Of a stretch of 6,735 nucleotides of DNA, positions 1 to 5,516 are shown in pieces. The notes beneath the pieces were generated by a model. The model worked only from the letters and a program-made list of their open reading frames with translations. It did not search any database and was not told the origin of the DNA. The stretch comes from Nostoc sp. CHAB 5715 (GTDB lineage: Bacteria > Cyanobacteriota > Cyanobacteriia > Cyanobacteriales > Nostocaceae), in assembly GCF_020829685.1 (NCBI RefSeq), contig NZ_JAIVFR010000363.1, positions 1 through 6,735 on the forward strand, read 5' to 3'. The stretch's first letter is position 1, and each line of letters opens with the position of its first letter. A program made the translations under genes and the position numbers.

Positions 1-129
1 GCCCTTTTGCGGGCGCTCATGGCGAAACATAGGCCCCACCGTCCAGACCCGCAGCGGGCCGTTGTACAGGGCGTTGTGCTCGATCATGGCGCGAACGATG
101 CCGGCAGTGGCTTCGGGGCGCAGCGTGGC
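1..129 (-). CDS. hisS: histidyl-tRNA synthetase fragment (GC-rich, probably foreign)
   Basis: The minus strand reads 43 codons that carry the class II motif 2 region of histidyl-tRNA synthetase, with [13 protein letters not shown] and [12 protein letters not shown] clearly visible. This enzyme charges tRNA-His in the cytoplasm. The fragment runs off the left edge of the window, so the C-terminal part is missing. The upstream (N-terminal) part is not joined in the same frame: see the piece at 129-185. Base composition is strongly GC-rich with GC-ending codons, unlike all the genes to the right, and the residues between the motifs resemble proteobacterial rather than cyanobacterial enzymes in my memory of the family. 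It has no plausible link to the sigma-like gene next to it. Most likely it is a chimeric contig end or contaminant; a transferred fragment is the alternative. The family call is secure, the origin is inference. Confidence 0.8.
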
Positions 130-185
130 TTGTCGCCTACATAACTCTTCTGCTCGATGTCTTCCATCTGGCGGTATAGGCCCTG
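129..185 (-). pseudogene. probable upstream part of the hisS fragment, in a shifted frame
   Basis: In a different minus-strand frame from the hisS piece, this stretch reads [17 protein letters not shown] (codons at 179-129). The pattern (acidic-Ile, Glu-x-Lys, Tyr, then Asp-Lys) can be aligned with the segment that precedes the TLRPE motif in histidyl-tRNA synthetases, where DIVEKxMYxFxDR is common. If so, about three to four residues and the frame have been lost at position 129/130, by deletion, sequencing error or faulty joining. The GC-rich composition ends at about 181-186, where AT-rich sequence takes over. This alignment is from memory and is weak, and the stretch could be unrelated sequence. 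Confidence 0.35.
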
Positions 186-249
186 TAAATGTTAAAGTAT
201 CTCTGATTTTCTCCATATTTTTGACCAAATGATTAATTTTTATTAAATA

Positions 250-894
250 TTAAATACATATATATTCTTGGAGTTTATCAGTAAACTTTTTCAGACATCG
301 TTGGTAGAAAGTATGTAAAGATGTGATTCCAATGCCCCATTCTGCCGAAATCTCTTTCCAGGAAATTCCAGAGCATCTTCTTTTCGCTATAGCTTGAAAA
401 TTTGCTTCTGGATGACCTTTTATGTGTTCTTTGCAAAAAATCAACTCTGGATCAGATTCTATACATTCTATTATTTGTTCAGATAAAGACATAGGTTGAG
501 ATTGAGATGATGGGATATTTTCCATATGAGAGTCTTCCAGATTTATTTCATTTCCTTTGCCGATAACTTTGGGGATAGCTTCTGGAAAAAAGCGTTTACT
601 CAATAGCATATTTACCCAAGTTATAACTTCACCGCGTTCTGGGTCATACTTTTTAATATTGTTATCTTGGCAAAGATAGAAAAATAAATTTTGTACTGCC
701 TCATCATAAATATCTTCATAAAGTAGTTGAAATTGGTCCTTATAAGGATGAATAAGTCTACCCGATTGCCAAATCGCATTCATCAGCTGTGTTAAAGCTA
801 CCCGTTGTTCTTTGGTTGCATATGGGTGTTGTTGGGCTTTGAGCGCTAATTCTTTAAGTTGTACATCTAGTTGTTTTCTCCAGTCGTTAGTCAT
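250..894 (-). CDS. sigma-70-like transcription factor
   Basis: This gene encodes a 214-residue cytoplasmic protein that resembles the small sigma-70-family proteins of cyanobacteria. Residues ~55-110 look like sigma region 2, which binds core polymerase and the -10 element: YEDIYDEAVQ, then KKYDPERGEVITWVNMLL followed by KRF. Residues ~176-210 look like region 4, a helix-turn-helix: GISWKEISAEWGIGITSLHTF, ending in a basic helix. A variable, Ser/Gln/Glu-rich linker (~115-145) separates them. The ATG at 894 is preferred because GAGG (CCTC at 901-904) lies six bases upstream; the frame stays open to an ATG at 978, but those extra 28 residues look like leader translation. The gene is divergent from the DUF1822 gene across 354 bases, suggesting shared control. 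No zinc-finger or anti-sigma gene is adjacent. Divergence from standard sigma factors makes true sigma activity an inference. Confidence 0.75.
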   Translation of the reverse strand: MTNDWRKQLDVQLKELALKAQQHPYATKEQRVALTQLMNAIWQSGRLIHPYKDQFQLLYEDIYDEAVQNLFFYLCQDNNIKKYDPERGEVITWVNMLLSKRFFPEAIPKVIGKGNEINLEDSHMENIPSSQSQPMSLSEQIIECIESDPELIFCKEHIKGHPEANFQAIAKRRCSGISWKEISAEWGIGITSLHTFYQRCLKKFTDKLQEYICI

Positions 895-1023
895 AAAAGA
901 CCTCGAATTCAAACGCACCACCTTGCCAATCTGTATATATCTCATGTATGGATTGCGATTTTTACACAAACTAGCCACAATCGTTACAAAACTTTTTGCT
1001 CAGACATTAAAGAAATGTAGACA

Positions 1024-1035
1024 GGTATTAATACC
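1024..1035. promoter_or_regulatory. perfect 12-bp palindrome, candidate operator
   Basis: GGTATTAATACC is its own reverse complement. It lies between two divergent genes, where a dimeric regulator could bind. It is close to, but does not match, the NtcA pattern GTA-N8-TAC, since only four bases separate GTA from TAC. The binding protein is unknown. Confidence 0.4.
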
Positions 1036-1099
1036 GTTCAGTTAAGGAATTTCTCGGTTAAGGGAACTCCAAGAAATAAATTATCCAATATTGTGGAGT

Positions 1100-1141
1100 G
1101 GGCAACATGAGCGCCATATAAACTGGACGCTCATGTTGCCC
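1100..1141. repeat. perfect 14-bp inverted repeat (strong hairpin)
   Basis: GGGCAACATGAGCG (1100-1113) and CGCTCATGTTGCCC (1128-1141) are perfect reverse complements around a 14-base loop. A T-rich stretch (1152-1162) follows on the plus strand about 10 bases later, which is too far for a classical terminator. It lies in the leader or promoter region of the DUF1822 gene, so it could be an operator, an attenuator-like leader hairpin, or a copy of a dispersed palindrome. Confidence 0.7.
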
Positions 1142-1248
1142 TCAATCGTCAATTTTGTTTTTCCAATAATTATTCTCTATTTTGTGGCATAAATTTAGTT
1201 AATGCGGGTGATATGTACACAGCAGCATTGATCACTAAGAAGTTCCTT

Positions 1249-2217
1249 ATGAATAATTCCACCTACCAGCTAGACAATTCCGCCTTAACATTGCCGATTT
1301 CCCAATCAGCTCGCATAACTGCCCAGCAATTTGCTAACCAGCAGCCAAATTCTGAAAAAGCAGAGCAAGTTCGGCTGAATACCCTGGCTGTGTGGGTGGT
1401 GAATGACTACTTAGAAATGATGGATATTCCTACTGATCTCCAAGCTAGTGACAGCTGGAACCCCATCATGCGCCTTTGTGGGGATGTAGCTGACTTAGAA
1501 GTGCCCTCAATTGGTCGTCTGGAGTGTCGCCCTGTCCATCAGCATCAGCAGATATGTTCCATTCCTCCAGAAACCTGGGAAGAACGGGTAGGTTATTTAG
1601 TAGTTCAATTTGATGAATCGCTCCAAGAAGCGAGGCTGCTTGGTTTTATCCCTAGTGTCAAAACTGAAACGCTGCCTTTAGCGCAACTGCAACCATTGGA
1701 AGCGTTTATCGACCACTTGGGTCAACTGCGCCAATCCCCAGTTAGTCCACTGGTGGATTTAAGTCAATGGTTTGCTGGTATATTTGAGACAGGTTGGCAG
1801 ACTATTGAATCCCTGTGGAACGTGCCAGAACTCAGACCAATTTATGCCTTTCGCAGTGCTAATACTGTGGAACTAAATGCCCTTAACCGACCAGAATCAA
1901 TTACTAAACGTGCAAAAGTGATTGATTTGGGTATCCAAATTCTCAACCAACCCGTCATGTTGATTGTGCAAATCAGTCCAGAAAAGGATCAGCAAACCAG
2001 TATTCATCTGCAATTGCACGCCACTGGGAATCATATCTACTTGCCACCAGGAGTTCATCTTACCGTTTTAGATAGTTCGGGAACAGTATTCCTAGATGCT
2101 CAATCTAGAAAATTAGATAACTACATTCAGTTGCAGTTTCGCGGTGAACCTAGAGAGCAATTTAGCGTTAAGGTGGCTATAAATGATACTAGCATTACCG
2201 AACATTTTAGAATTTAA
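1249..2217 (+). CDS. DUF1822 family protein
   Basis: This gene encodes a 322-residue soluble protein of the cyanobacterial DUF1822 family, whose function is unknown. The hallmarks are an N-terminal block with EKAEQVRLNTLAV and NDYLEMMDIPTDL (~residues 36-65), the SDSWNPIMRL segment (~67-76) followed by DVADLEV and GRLECRPV, a strand-rich middle (IPPETWEERVGYLVVQFDES), the LSQWFAGIFETGWQTIESLW segment (~171-190), and a strand-rich C-terminal domain ending REQFSVKVAINDTSITEHF. No signal peptide or membrane segment is seen. The ATG at 1249 is chosen because AAGAAG lies six bases upstream and family members start close to this point; an in-frame ATG at 1213 would add 12 residues and has no well-spaced ribosome site. 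The CHAT-CHASE2 gene follows on the same strand after 176 bases with no obvious terminator between them, so co-transcription is possible. Its job, perhaps as adaptor or target of the CHAT protein, is inference. Confidence 0.85.
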   Translation: MNNSTYQLDNSALTLPISQSARITAQQFANQQPNSEKAEQVRLNTLAVWVVNDYLEMMDIPTDLQASDSWNPIMRLCGDVADLEVPSIGRLECRPVHQHQQICSIPPETWEERVGYLVVQFDESLQEARLLGFIPSVKTETLPLAQLQPLEAFIDHLGQLRQSPVSPLVDLSQWFAGIFETGWQTIESLWNVPELRPIYAFRSANTVELNALNRPESITKRAKVIDLGIQILNQPVMLIVQISPEKDQQTSIHLQLHATGNHIYLPPGVHLTVLDSSGTVFLDAQSRKLDNYIQLQFRGEPREQFSVKVAINDTSITEHFRI

Positions 2218-2393
2218 AACATCTAGCTATCTTCCCTCTTTGTCGGTAACTTATTAAGTGGTAATTGGTTAGTTAAAAATTAAAAATTCAAGTCGGCTTT
2301 TAGGGATTTTGAAAAAAATCTGTAAATGCTTGTAGAGCTTGTTATGAGACATGAGAACAGGGCATGGTTTCGTACAGGGGAATAGCGACGGTC

Positions 2394-4724
2394 ATGGGTA
2401 AGTTAGTGGTTATGAAATTCGGAGAGGGTAGTTTTGAGCAAGGGTTTGCTGTCACCCTCGAAATTGGTGAAGAACAGAAGCGTCCTTCAACAGAAATTAC
2501 GGGGAAACTACCTTCATTTCCCGAAATGCCGCTCTATTACAGTCATTGGCAGTCTAGTTATCGGCAAATAGGCAATCGTTATCGTCTCCATGCTGACAAA
2601 ATGCAGGTGACGAATGTATCGATGATTCAAGACTGCGAAAACGCTTCTCATATTTTGCAGACACGCTTTAATAGGTGGCTGCGAGCAGAAGAGTTTCGCC
2701 CTTTAAGGGAAAAATGGTTAGAAAGATTGTCGTCCACGGAAGAAGTGCGGGTGATTTTGCAAACAGAAAATAGCCAATTGCAGCTATTACCCTGGCATCT
2801 GTGGGATTTGTTAGAACGCTACCCCAAGGCTGAAATCGCCCTTTCTTCACCATCTTACGATCGCATTCACAAACCACGCACAAAAAATCCATTAGTCAAC
2901 ATTTTAGCAATTGTGGGCAATAGTCAGGGAATTGACACCCAGGCCGATCAAGCTTTACTGCAACAGTGTAGTAATGCAGAGGTTAGCTTTCTGGTAGAAC
3001 CACAACGTCAGGAATTGACTGAGCATCTTTGGGGAAAAAACTGGGATATTCTCTTTTTTGCTGGGCATAGTTCCAGTAACAAAAATGGAGAAAGCGGACG
3101 AATTTACCTGAATAAAACTGATAGCCTCACCATTGGCGAGTTAAAGTATGCTTTGAAGAAAGCCATTGAAAACGGCTTGCAACTAGCTATATTCAACTCC
3201 TGTGATGGATTGGGATTGGCGCGAGAACTGGCTGATTTGCAAATCCCTCAGATGATCGTCATGCGTGAACCTGTCCCAGATCAGGTAGCCAAGGAGTTCT
3301 TAAAGTATTTTCTCGAAGGTTTTGCTAGTGGCGAGCCTTTATATCAGTCGGTACGCCAAGCGCGGGAACGGTTGCAAGGACTTGAGGATAAATTTCCCTG
3401 TGCGACTTGGCTACCAATGATTTGCCAAAATCCAGCGCAGATTCCGCCCACTTGGGATGAATTAAGGTCTACAGAAACTGAAGCACCAAATTTAGCTTTG
3501 TCTACCAGACATAGATTTACGACAACCTTGTTATCTAGTTTGGCGATTACAGCCTTAGTTTGTGGGCCGAGATTGCTGGGATTGCTGGAATATCCAGAGA
3601 TTCAAGCCTATGACTTGATGATGCGTCAGCGCCCTGCACAGGGACTTGATTCTCGACTGTTGATAATCACAATTGACGATGACGATCTGGCAATTCAAAG
3701 AAAAAATAACGAGGATTTGATTGGAGCTTCCATTTCCGAAAAATCTCTTAACAAACTCCTGGCAAAACTGAATCAATACCAACCCCGTGCGATCGGCTTG
3801 GATATCTACCGTGATTTTAAAGCCAAACAACCAGATTTAATTACTCGTCTTCAAAAAACTCAGAATTTGATTGGCGTATGTAAAGGGAGCGATGTCACAG
3901 TAAATATCCCAGGAAATCAGCCGCCGCCAGAAATCCCCACAACAAATTTGGGATTCAGTGACTTTATTCATGATCGTGATGGAATTATCCGTCGGCATCT
4001 TCTGTTCATGAACCAAGAGGCGACATCGTTGTGTCCTGCTCCCTTGGCATTCAGCCTGAAACTGGCCTCCCTCTATCTGCGCCCTTCAGGAATTGAACCA
4101 AAATTCACACCTGAAGGGAATTTGCAGCTAGGTAAAACTATTTTTGAGAACCTGAAATCTCGTACTGGTGGCTATCAAAATATTGATGCCAATGGCGGTC
4201 AAATCTTACTCAATTACCGTTCCCCAAAACAAATAGCCGAACAGGTGAAGCTAACCCAATTTTTATCTAGTCCAATTAACCCCAATGCTATCAAAGATAA
4301 AATTGTTTTGATTGGTGTAGTGGCAAAGGGGGATTCTCCAGACACCTGGCCTACACCCTATGGCGTTCCTTTAGATGAGCAAATGCCAGGAGTGTTAGTA
4401 CAAGCGCAGATGATCAGCCAAATCCTCAGTGCAGTGCAGGATGGGCGACCGTTGCTGCGGGTTTGGTCACTGTGGGCTGAGGTGGCCTGGATTTGGGGCT
4501 GGTCTTTGGTAGGGGGAGTCCTGGTTTGGCGAAAGCTTTCCTTCCCTTGGTTGGCATTGGCAGTTATTATTACCTCTAGTGTTCTATATTTAGTTTGCTT
4601 TGGTCTGTTAATTTCGGGTGCTTGGGTGCCTTTTGTACCTTCAGCTTTGTCGTTGGTTGTCACGGTTGCTTTGATGTCAATATATAATTCAACAACAAAA
4701 GTTCGGGTGGCTACTGCACAATAG
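2394..4724 (+). CDS. CHAT-CHASE2 membrane protein (putative sensor-linked caspase-like protease)
   Basis: This gene encodes a 776-residue protein with two recognisable parts. After a strand-rich N-terminal region (GFAVTLEIGEE) comes a CHAT caspase-like domain (~165-345). Its likely catalytic dyad is His225 in LFFAGHSSS and Cys270 in LAIFNSCDGLGLA, and it ends with the family-typical FPCATWLPMICQNP. A membrane segment (~377-395) leads to an extracytoplasmic CHASE2 sensor domain (~395-690, with LLIITIDDDD, RAIGLDIY and DGIIRRHLLF), then three membrane segments (~694-712, 717-740, 743-763) and a short tail. This topology puts CHAT in the cytoplasm. Usually CHASE2 precedes a C-terminal kinase, cyclase or GGDEF domain; here nothing follows it, so CHAT is the only output. 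The ATG at 2394 fits the family start (MGKLVVMKF) with AGGGGA 12 bases upstream; an ATG at 2364 would add ten unlikely residues. Protease activity and ligand are inferred. Confidence 0.88.
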   Translation: MGKLVVMKFGEGSFEQGFAVTLEIGEEQKRPSTEITGKLPSFPEMPLYYSHWQSSYRQIGNRYRLHADKMQVTNVSMIQDCENASHILQTRFNRWLRAEEFRPLREKWLERLSSTEEVRVILQTENSQLQLLPWHLWDLLERYPKAEIALSSPSYDRIHKPRTKNPLVNILAIVGNSQGIDTQADQALLQQCSNAEVSFLVEPQRQELTEHLWGKNWDILFFAGHSSSNKNGESGRIYLNKTDSLTIGELKYALKKAIENGLQLAIFNSCDGLGLARELADLQIPQMIVMREPVPDQVAKEFLKYFLEGFASGEPLYQSVRQARERLQGLEDKFPCATWLPMICQNPAQIPPTWDELRSTETEAPNLALSTRHRFTTTLLSSLAITALVCGPRLLGLLEYPEIQAYDLMMRQRPAQGLDSRLLIITIDDDDLAIQRKNNEDLIGASISEKSLNKLLAKLNQYQPRAIGLDIYRDFKAKQPDLITRLQKTQNLIGVCKGSDVTVNIPGNQPPPEIPTTNLGFSDFIHDRDGIIRRHLLFMNQEATSLCPAPLAFSLKLASLYLRPSGIEPKFTPEGNLQLGKTIFENLKSRTGGYQNIDANGGQILLNYRSPKQIAEQVKLTQFLSSPINPNAIKDKIVLIGVVAKGDSPDTWPTPYGVPLDEQMPGVLVQAQMISQILSAVQDGRPLLRVWSLWAEVAWIWGWSLVGGVLVWRKLSFPWLALAVIITSSVLYLVCFGLLISGAWVPFVPSALSLVVTVALMSIYNSTTKVRVATAQ

Positions 4725-4817
4725 GGCAATCCGCTTGGTTAAGAAAATTTATCTGTTAAGGCAGGCAGGGCAGAAGAATCTGATAATTGTATTAGACAGA
4801 AAAATTTGGGTCAACTA

Positions 4818-4848
4818 CCTACACTATACGCGAAGCGTATAGTGTAGG
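4818..4848. repeat. 14-bp perfect palindrome with GAA loop
   Basis: CCTACACTATACGC (4818-4831) and GCGTATAGTGTAGG (4835-4848) pair perfectly around a three-base loop. The core CGCGAAGCG resembles small dispersed palindromes common in Nostoc-type genomes. It lies 93 bases after the CHAT-CHASE2 stop and could end transcription, but no T-run follows it, so terminator function is doubtful. Confidence 0.75.
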
Positions 4849-4865
4849 CTTGCAAGAACAGAAAA

Positions 4866-5034
4866 GCAACGTAAGAGATGACTAGCCCATGAGCCGTTAC
4901 CTGATACGTACCTCCGAGCGTTTCCCTAACTCGGAATAACTACAAACTACCTGATTAGTAGTGCTTGCAGAAAGGACATTTTGGTAGCGGTGGGCTAAGG
5001 GACTTATAACTTTTCACGAAAAGGATTATCTCCA
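4866..5034 (+). ncRNA. probable HEARO / omega RNA of a degraded IscB-type element
   Basis: This stretch lies directly upstream of the start codon of an RRXRR-type nuclease stub, which is where HEARO (omega) RNAs are encoded in IscB/IsrB elements. It shows small hairpins: TCCGAG (4912-4917) with CTCGGA, ACTAC with GTAGT around CTGATTA, and CTTTT with AAAAG just before the ATG. The segment GGGCTAAGGGACTTATAAC resembles the CTGAGGGACTT segment I recall near the 3' part of omega RNAs. An ATGA at 4878-4881 could mark the element's left boundary, since HEARO elements were reported next to ATGA or GTGA; the 16 bases ending there would then be the guide, and the scaffold would start at 4882. Position and family are inferred from context and memory. 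The exact 5' end is a guess. Confidence 0.55.
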
Positions 5035-5082
5035 ATGATTCGTGTTCCAGTATTAGACAGAAATAGCAAACCAGCTAATTAA
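5035..5082 (+). pseudogene. truncated RRXRR-domain nuclease (IscB/IsrB-like) N-terminus
   Basis: The frame reads MIRVPVLDRNSKPAN and then stops. The first 13 residues match the start of cyanobacterial RRXRR-domain nuclease proteins, which typically begin with an RVPVLDxxGKPLMP-like sequence, part of the IscB/IsrB group of RNA-guided nucleases. The match breaks after KP, so the arginine-rich bridge, RuvC and HNH parts are absent; intact proteins have about 400 residues. No continuation was found in other frames downstream. It is therefore a deletion remnant and not a functional nuclease. The likely guide RNA lies immediately upstream. Because only 13 residues support it, the call depends on the pairing with that RNA. 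Confidence 0.6.
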
Positions 5083-5207
5083 ACGGAGTTCAAGATTATG
5101 CGTAGCGTCCTAAGAGATTGCTTGATTTGTCGCCCTGTAAGGATACGCAGACTCGCTCTTTGTGGCGCTATCAGTCGGGGATTCAGACCCACTACTGTCT
5201 TGTTGAC

Positions 5208-5362
5208 CACCCTTACGGGTGACGCTCGTTCCTCGCTAACGCTGCGCTAACGCCAGTTACTCATGGGGGAAACCCCCAAAACCGTACTGGCTCACCAAAT
5301 CTACGATTTGGTGGGGGTGCAAAAACGCCGGTTATTCAGACGCTTTTTCGGTCAGAATAGCC
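5208..5362. repeat. cluster of nested palindromes
   Basis: Several hairpins stand side by side: CACCC/GGGTG around TTAC (5208-5221); GCCAGT (5252-5257) with ACTGGC (5286-5291), enclosing TGGGGG/CCCCCA around AAA (5264-5278); CACCAAAT/ATTTGGTG around CTACG (5293-5313); and GGTTATTC (5330-5337) with GAATAGCC (5355-5362). CGCTAACG is also repeated directly at 5234-5241 and 5245-5252. The segment is richer in G+C than its surroundings and resembles the mosaic of small dispersed repeats of Nostoc-type genomes. No coding function is seen. Confidence 0.6.
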
Positions 5363-5366
5363 AACT

Positions 5367-5401
5367 CAATTCTGACTCCTGACTCCTGACTCCTGAATTC
5401 T
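5367..5401. repeat. heptamer tandem repeat (STRR type), unit GACTCCT
   Basis: Three perfect copies of GACTCCT (5374-5394) are flanked by two diverged units, CAATTCT before and GAATTCT after. Short tandemly repeated heptamers of this kind (STRR) are typical of heterocyst-forming cyanobacteria and are not coding. Confidence 0.8.
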
Positions 5402-5462
5402 GTTCGATAATTTAATTTTTGAAGTTCACTAGGGAATGGGGAAAGATTTTTTTATGAAATTT

Positions 5463-5516
5463 TTGGATAACCAGTAGATAATTCTATAAGGTTTGCATAC
5501 TTAAGGGAAGGTTTTT
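5463..5516 (+). promoter_or_regulatory. possible promoter and strong ribosome site of the DUF928 gene
   Basis: TTGGAT (5463-5468) and TATAAG (5485-5490) are spaced by 16 bases and could form a weak sigma-70-type promoter. AAGGGAAGG (5503-5511) lies five bases before the ATG and is a strong Shine-Dalgarno match that fixes the start. The promoter part is tentative because the -35 matches only TTG. Confidence 0.4.

Larger units (their letters stand above)
895..1248. promoter_or_regulatory. divergent intergenic control region
   Basis: This 354-base gap separates the start codons of the sigma-like gene (leftward) and the DUF1822 gene (rightward), so it should hold promoters for both. It contains a perfect 12-bp palindrome (1024-1035), a short imperfect hairpin (1049-1057 with 1069-1077, one mismatch), a perfect 14-bp hairpin (1100-1141), and two copies of GTTAAGG 16 bases apart (1041-1047 and 1057-1063). 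A TATATA-like sequence at 931-940 could serve as a -10 for the leftward gene, but no convincing -35 partner is visible. No gene is seen here. Confidence 0.5.
4730..5516. other. 787-base region without an intact gene, rich in repeats and element remains
   Basis: No long open frame with family character lies here on either strand. The stretch holds, in order, a 14-bp perfect hairpin, a likely HEARO/omega RNA, a truncated RRXRR open frame, a GC-richer segment with several palindromes, a heptamer tandem repeat, and an AT-rich leader for the DUF928 gene. It splits CHAT-CHASE2 from DUF928, so these two genes probably have separate promoters in this genome. Confidence 0.7.

Noticed and set aside
1024..1035. 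NtcA binding site
   Set aside because: The spacing between GTA and TAC is four bases and not eight.
812..1045. Plus-strand 77-codon open frame
   Set aside because: It lies mostly opposite the sigma-like gene and its promoter region, has no family motif and no ribosome site worth noting.
2338..2364. Start of the CHAT-CHASE2 gene at 2364
   Set aside because: The extra ten residues do not fit the family start, and the upstream AGGG is only one base from that ATG.
2668..2892. Minus-strand 74-codon open frame
   Set aside because: It lies fully opposite the CHAT coding region without independent support.
3555..3830. Minus-strand 91-codon open frame
   Set aside because: It lies fully opposite the CHASE2 coding region and shows no family character.
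4358..4729. Minus-strand 123-codon open frame
   Set aside because: It is a shadow of the CHAT-CHASE2 membrane segments; composition reflects the opposite strand and no motif is seen.
5098..5250. Plus-strand open frame starting ATGCGTAGCGTCC after the RRXRR stub
   Set aside because: The translation shows no RRXRR, RuvC or HNH features, and the region is made of palindromes and repeats.
5208..5362. CRISPR array
   Set aside because: The repeats are palindromes of different sequence and not a regular series of identical repeats with unique spacers; the heptamer runs are far too short.
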